A stretch of 64,000 bases of DNA. Origin: Streptomyces longhuiensis. Its GTDB lineage: Bacteria; Actinomycetota; Actinomycetes; Streptomycetales; Streptomycetaceae. Location of the stretch: the NCBI RefSeq assembly GCF_020616555.1, contig NZ_CP085173.1:5038001-5102000 (forward strand), given 5' to 3'. Numbering within the stretch: the stretch's first letter is position 1; each line of letters begins with the position of its first letter. A program made the position numbers and the translations under genes. Of this stretch, positions 59,624 to 64,000 are shown piece after piece. The notes under the pieces were generated by a model, which saw only the letters and a program-made list of their open reading frames with translations, did not search any database and was not told the origin of the DNA.

Positions 59624-62581
59624 CTAACGATCCGCTGGCAACCCGTCCAGGGCCTTCCGCGCGGCCGCCACGCCGTCCTCGAACCCGGCCGACTCGGCTG
59701 TCCGCAGGGCCTGTCCGAGCAGGTCGGCGGCGTCGTCGGGGCGTCCGAGGGCGGACAGCGCCTCGCCGCAGGCGGTCTGCAGCAGCACCCGCCGGGCGGC
59801 CTCGTCGGACGAGGTCATGTCGAGGGCCCGTACGGCGTGCGAGAGGGCCGCTTCATGGGCGCCCGTGTCGAGGCAGTGCCGGGCCAGATGGTGCAGCGCG
59901 AGCGCCTCCGTCGGCGGGTGCTGGGCCTGCACGGCGAGGGTGACGGCGCGGGACAGGAGGAGCCCGGCGCGGTCGTGCGCGCCGGTGCCGTTGAGCGCGA
60001 CGGCGAGGTTGACGCAGGCGATGGCCTCGCTGGTGACGTCGCCGGCGCGGGCCGCGAGTCCGGGGGCCTGTTCGAGGTGGACGAGGGCCTCGTCGTCCCT
60101 GCCTTCCTCGTGGAGGATCCAGCCGAGCAGGGCGCGGGCCCGCGACTGCGCGTCCGGGTCGTCCTCGTGCTCCGCCGAGGCGAGGCACTGTTCGAGCAGC
60201 GGGACCCAGCCGTCGCCGACGCGCAGCAGGATCACGGGCCACAGGAGGAGGGCGATCCGCCAGGCCCGGTCGTGCAGTTGGGCGCCGGCGGCCGCGGCGA
60301 CGGCGCCTTCCAGGCCGGACCGCTCGGCCTCGAACCAGTCGAGTGCGGCGGCGCGGTCGGGGAACTCCCGCACGGCGACGGCGGGCCGGATGTCCGCGGG
60401 CAGGGCGCAGCAGGGGCGGCTCTCGGGGTGGGCGGCGGCGGCCGCGGCGAGGGCGGTGCGCAGGTAGTGGTCGAGGAGGCGTCCGAGCGGTTCGGCGGCG
60501 GGCTCGGGTGTGAGGGTGCGCGCGTAGAGGCGTACGAGGTCGTGGGGTGTGCGGCGGCCTCCGGCCGATTCGGCGACCAGGTGGGCGGCGGCGAGCCGGC
60601 CGAGCGCGGTGTCGGCCTCGTCGGGGGTGGTGCCGGTGAGCGCGGCGGCCGTGAAGCGGTCGAGGTCGGATCCGGTGTGCAGTCCGATGAGTCCGAAGAG
60701 TTCGGCGGCGGGTGCGGGCAGGTGCCGGACGGTGAGCCGCAGCGCGGCCGATACGCCGGTGTCCTCGATGTCGAGCAGGCTCAGCCGGCGCTGTTCGTCG
60801 GCGAGTTCACCGGCCATCGCGGCCAGGGTGCCGTCGGGGCGCTCGGCGAGGCGGGCCGCGGTGACGCGCAGGGCGAGCGGCAGTCCGTCGCACAGGCCCG
60901 CGAGGCGTTCGACGGCGGCGGGTTCGGCGGACACGCGCTCGTCGCCGAGTACGGCGGCGAGGAGTCCGGCCGCGTCGCCGGGCGGCAGGGGGTTCAGGGG
61001 CACGGGGGTCGCGGCGTCGGAGGCGACGAGGCCGCCGAGCCGGTCGCGGCTGGTGATGAGGGTGGCGCAGTGGTCGCCGCCGGGGAGCAGGGGGCGGACC
61101 TGGGCGGAGGTGCGGGCGTTGTCGAGGACGACGAGGAGGCGGCGGCGTGCGGCGAGGGAGCGGTAGAGGGCGCCCATCGCGGCGGTGGTCTCGGGGATCC
61201 GCCGGGCCGGGACGCCGAGCGCGAGGAGGAACTCCCGCAGCACGGTGGGTGTTTCGGGGGCGGGGGTGTCGCTGAAGCCGCGCAGGTCGGCGAAGAGGAC
61301 GCCGTCGGGGAACCGGTCGTGGCGCGCGTGACGGCGGTGGGCCCAGTGCACGGCCAGCGCGGTCTTGCCGACGCCGGCGGGCCCGGCCAGCAGACAGACG
61401 GGCGCGTCGTCGCCGGACAGCACCTGGTCGAGGGCGCCGAGCTCGGCCCCCCGCCCGGAGAAGCCACGCGGGAGGCGGGGCAGCAGGTTGGGCGTGGGCG
61501 TGGGGGGCTCGGCGGGGGTGTGTACGGGGGTGGGGGCGGCGGGGTGTTCGGGGTAGGGGTCGACGGCGGGTCGGGATCCGGTGTCGTTCCGGGGTTCTGG
61601 CCCGGACGCGCTGTCGGGGGAGCCCTGGATCCCCGTACCGGTGTCGGGCGGCGTGGCGGCTTCCAGGGACGCGGACCCGGACGGGGACAGAGGCAGGGAC
61701 GGTGACGGGTCGGGTCCGGTGCCGTCGGCCGGCTCGCCGGACGCGGGCCGCGACGGCGGGACGGTTTCCACGGGACCGGCCGACGGCTTCGCCCGCGCCC
61801 GCGGCAGTGACGCGAACGCGGCCTGGGGCGGCGCCTGCGCCGACGGCGTCCCCAGGATGGTCCGGTACGCCGCCGCGAGGACCGGCCCGGGATCGACGCC
61901 GAGTTCGTCGGCGAGGAGCCGCCGCGTGCGGTGGTAGTGGTCGAGGGCATCGGACTGCCGCCCGGAGCGGCCGAGCGCGAGGACGAGCGCGGCGGCGAGC
62001 GACTCGCGCAGGGGGTGGGCCACCGACTCGGGGCGCAGGACGGCAGCCGCCCGCGCGTGCTCGCCGAGCTGCCCGTACGCCTCCGAGAGCCCTTCCACGG
62101 AGGCTATGCGCAGCTCTTCGAGGGCGAGCGCGGCGGCTTCCAGGGGCGCGCTGCGCACGGTGCCGGTGAGTGCGGGTCCCTGCCACAGGGAGAGGGCCTC
62201 GCGGAGCATCTGGACGGTGTCGGCGGGGCGGTGCTGGAGCCGGGCGAGGGCGACCAGTTCCTCGAACCGGTGGGCGTCGAGGAGGGTCTCCGAGAGCTGG
62301 AGCGCGTAGGCGGAGCCCTGGGTGGTCAGCCGGATGCCGTACATCTCGGCGTCGTGCGCGGTGAGCAGGGCCCGCAGGCGTGAGACGTGGCTCTGCAGGA
62401 CGGCCTTGGCGTGGAGGGGCGGTTCGTCCTCCCACAGGGCGGCGATCAGCTGCTCGACGCGGACGACGCTGTTGGGCCGCAGCAGCAGCATGGCGAGGAG
62501 GCCTGAGCGTTTGGCGGGGCCCAGCGGCAGTTCACCGGTCTCCGTCACGACCGCGACGGTGCCGAGAATCCTGAACTCCAC
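59624..62581 (-). CDS. AfsR-type SARP transcriptional regulator
   Basis: 985 residues. An N-terminal OmpR-like wHTH and BTAD domain (about 1-240: MEFRILGTVAVVTETGELPL, AVLQSHVSRLRALLT, LVALARLQHRPADTVQMLRE) is followed by a Pro/Ser/Gly/Asp-rich linker (about 245-375), an NB-ARC ATPase with P-loop AGPAGVGKTAL (about 400), and a C-terminal TPR array. This is AfsR architecture. It usually activates pathway genes and is controlled by Ser/Thr kinase phosphorylation, but no biosynthetic cluster lies beside it, and no AfsS-like small gene was identified next to it. Confidence 0.9.
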   Translation of the reverse strand: MEFRILGTVAVVTETGELPLGPAKRSGLLAMLLLRPNSVVRVEQLIAALWEDEPPLHAKAVLQSHVSRLRALLTAHDAEMYGIRLTTQGSAYALQLSETLLDAHRFEELVALARLQHRPADTVQMLREALSLWQGPALTGTVRSAPLEAAALALEELRIASVEGLSEAYGQLGEHARAAAVLRPESVAHPLRESLAAALVLALGRSGRQSDALDHYHRTRRLLADELGVDPGPVLAAAYRTILGTPSAQAPPQAAFASLPRARAKPSAGPVETVPPSRPASGEPADGTGPDPSPSLPLSPSGSASLEAATPPDTGTGIQGSPDSASGPEPRNDTGSRPAVDPYPEHPAAPTPVHTPAEPPTPTPNLLPRLPRGFSGRGAELGALDQVLSGDDAPVCLLAGPAGVGKTALAVHWAHRRHARHDRFPDGVLFADLRGFSDTPAPETPTVLREFLLALGVPARRIPETTAAMGALYRSLAARRRLLVVLDNARTSAQVRPLLPGGDHCATLITSRDRLGGLVASDAATPVPLNPLPPGDAAGLLAAVLGDERVSAEPAAVERLAGLCDGLPLALRVTAARLAERPDGTLAAMAGELADEQRRLSLLDIEDTGVSAALRLTVRHLPAPAAELFGLIGLHTGSDLDRFTAAALTGTTPDEADTALGRLAAAHLVAESAGGRRTPHDLVRLYARTLTPEPAAEPLGRLLDHYLRTALAAAAAAHPESRPCCALPADIRPAVAVREFPDRAAALDWFEAERSGLEGAVAAAAGAQLHDRAWRIALLLWPVILLRVGDGWVPLLEQCLASAEHEDDPDAQSRARALLGWILHEEGRDDEALVHLEQAPGLAARAGDVTSEAIACVNLAVALNGTGAHDRAGLLLSRAVTLAVQAQHPPTEALALHHLARHCLDTGAHEAALSHAVRALDMTSSDEAARRVLLQTACGEALSALGRPDDAADLLGQALRTAESAGFEDGVAAARKALDGLPADR

Positions 62582-62672
62582 GCCCGGTGTCCTCCCTCGG
62601 CCCCCCGCACGGCAAAGGTCGAGTTTACCGCCGGGGGGTCTGCGGGCTGCGGGGCACCGCCTGTCGGGGAGG

Positions 62673-63968
62673 TCAGCCCTCCAGGAAGGCGACGAGCGCG
62701 TTCGCGAGGAGGAACGGGTCGTCGGAGGCGCACAGTTCGCGGCAGCTGTGCATGGAGAGGATCGCGACGCCGATGTCGACGGTCTTGATGCCGTGGCGGG
62801 CCGCCGTGATCGGGCCGATCGTGGTGCCGCAGGGCATGGAGTTGTTGGAGACGAACGACTGGAAGGGCACGCCGGCCTTCTCGCACGCGGCGGCGAACAC
62901 GGCGCGGCCCGAACCGTCGGTGGCGTAGCGGTTGTTGACGTTGACCTTGAGGATGGGGCCGCCGCCGGCGCGGGGGTGGTGGGTGGGGTCGTGGCGCTCG
63001 GCGTAGTTGGGGTGCACGGCGTGACCGGTGTCGGACGACAGGCACACCGTCCCGGCGAAGGCGCGGGCCTTGTCCTCGTACGAGCCTCCGCGCGCGAACA
63101 CCGAACGCTCCAGGACGCCGCCGAGCAGCGGGCCGTCGGCGCCGGTGTCGGACTGCGACCCGTTCTCCTCGTGGTCGAAGGCGGCGAGGACCGGGATGCA
63201 GGGGAGGTCGTCCGAGGCGGACACGGCGGCGAGGGCGGCCGTTCCCGCGTGCACGGACAGGAGGTTGTCCATGCGGGGTCCTGCGACGAGCTCCTTGTCG
63301 CGGCCGAGGTAGGCGGGCGCCTCGATGGGGTGCGTCATCAGGTCCCACCCGGTGACGTCGCCCTCGGCGAGGCCGTACTCCTCCTCCAGGAACCGGATCA
63401 GGTCGCCCTCGTGGACGTCGTCGCCGAGGCCCCAGATGGGCTGCATGTGCTTCTGCTTGTCGAGCTTGAGGCCGTCGGTGTGGACGGAGCGGTCCATGTG
63501 GATGGCGAGCTGCGGCACGCGCATCAGCGCCCGGTCGATGTTCACGAGCCGGGTCGAGCCGTCCCGCAGGGTGAGCCGGCCCGCGAGTCCGAGGTCCCGG
63601 TCGAGCCAGGAGTTGAGGAGCGGTCCGCCGTAGATCTCGACGGCGACCTGCCGCCAGCCCTGCGAGCCCATGTCGGGCAGCGGCTTGACGCGCAGGTTCG
63701 GCGAGTCGGTGTGCGCGCCGACGATGCGGAAGGGGGTGTGCGGCGCGGCGCCCTCGGGGACGAACCACGCCACGATCGCGCCGCCGCGCGTCACGTACTT
63801 GCCGCCCGTCGTCCCGTCCCACGCGTCGGTCTCGGCGACCTGGCGGAATCCGGCCTTCTCCAGGCGCGAGGCGGCGTTCGCCACGGCGTGGTACGGCGAG
63901 GGGCTGGCCGCGAGGAAGGACATGAGGTCGTCGGTGTGACCGCGGTCGAAGCGGGAGGGGTTGCTCAT
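62673..63968 (-). CDS. M18-family aminopeptidase
   Basis: 431-residue zinc aminopeptidase that removes acidic N-terminal residues from peptides. Metal and catalytic motifs: VGAHTDSPNLRVK (His, Asp), AAFDHEENGSQSDTG (Asp, Glu pair) and the C-terminal LSMHSCRELCAS with a metal His. The first helix is MSNPSRFDRGHTDDLMSFLA. The length and motif order are typical of M18. It lies 92 bp upstream of the AfsR-type gene on the same strand, with no clear joint regulation. Confidence 0.92.
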   Translation of the reverse strand: MSNPSRFDRGHTDDLMSFLAASPSPYHAVANAASRLEKAGFRQVAETDAWDGTTGGKYVTRGGAIVAWFVPEGAAPHTPFRIVGAHTDSPNLRVKPLPDMGSQGWRQVAVEIYGGPLLNSWLDRDLGLAGRLTLRDGSTRLVNIDRALMRVPQLAIHMDRSVHTDGLKLDKQKHMQPIWGLGDDVHEGDLIRFLEEEYGLAEGDVTGWDLMTHPIEAPAYLGRDKELVAGPRMDNLLSVHAGTAALAAVSASDDLPCIPVLAAFDHEENGSQSDTGADGPLLGGVLERSVFARGGSYEDKARAFAGTVCLSSDTGHAVHPNYAERHDPTHHPRAGGGPILKVNVNNRYATDGSGRAVFAAACEKAGVPFQSFVSNNSMPCGTTIGPITAARHGIKTVDIGVAILSMHSCRELCASDDPFLLANALVAFLEG

Positions 63969-64000
63969 GCGGGCCAGCCTAACGAGCCTTCGGCCCGGCG

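Noticed and set aside
59624..62581. AfsR-type regulator as a sign of an antibiotic cluster
   Set aside because: The neighbours are a lipoprotein and an aminopeptidase; no biosynthetic gene is present.

Overview
The window reads as a Streptomyces chromosome core segment: GC is very high, third codon positions are nearly all G or C, genes are packed with ATGA or GTGA overlaps, and the gene set is typical of the arm-distal core around oriC. A perfect 14-bp ParB site (34240-34253) agrees with an origin-proximal location.

Layout. 1-9300: a class E sortase, then the minus-strand cell-wall and signalling operon fhaA-fhaB-pstP-rodA-pbpA-pknB (FHA proteins, PP2C phosphatase, SEDS polymerase, class B PBP, PASTA kinase). 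9800-14830: tRNA-Leu(CAG), a divergent azoreductase/HxlR pair, a DUF2252 protein, a J-domain protein and a rhodanese, separated by short-unit tandem repeats. 14839-27353: an acyl-CoA dehydrogenase with a KstR-like operator, the phenylacetyl-CoA epoxidase operon paaABCDE, a DUF5819/HTTM membrane pair, a SpoU methyltransferase, then paaN divergent from paaH-tetR. 27368-34250: an Lrp regulator, the first branched-chain 2-oxoacid dehydrogenase operon (E1a-E1b-E2), mobA and moeA. 34247-38500: a K+ channel starting inside parS, a quinone oxidoreductase, a low-complexity anchored protein followed by a multi-period repeat tract, and the proteasome activator Bpa. 38637-44467: two more membrane Ser/Thr kinases, an APH-fold phosphotransferase, a PPOX flavoprotein and a DosR-like response regulator. 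44857-48468: a second E1a-E1b-E2 operon. 48706-64000: a K15-type DD-peptidase, GntR plus MFS, a maleylpyruvate-isomerase-fold protein, nitrilase, LURP-one protein, YihY membrane protein, GlxA-type AraC regulator, cupin, thioredoxin-NHL protein, DUF4232 lipoprotein, an AfsR-type SARP regulator and an M18 aminopeptidase.

How parts work together. A 14-bp operator (core ACCG-NN-CG-NN-CGGT, the published PaaR core) lies before paaA and between paaN and paaH, and a one-mismatch copy lies before the first 2-oxoacid dehydrogenase operon; the TetR gene co-transcribed with paaH is the obvious repressor. This ties phenylacetyl-CoA breakdown to an oxidative decarboxylase that could make arylacetyl-CoA from aryl-pyruvates. 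A DosR-type box sits before the PPOX gene and next to the DosR-like regulator. An HxlR/azoreductase pair with a YodB-like operator suggests quinone sensing.

No insertion sequence, prophage, CRISPR array or biosynthetic gene cluster was seen. All family names come from reading motifs; no database search was run.
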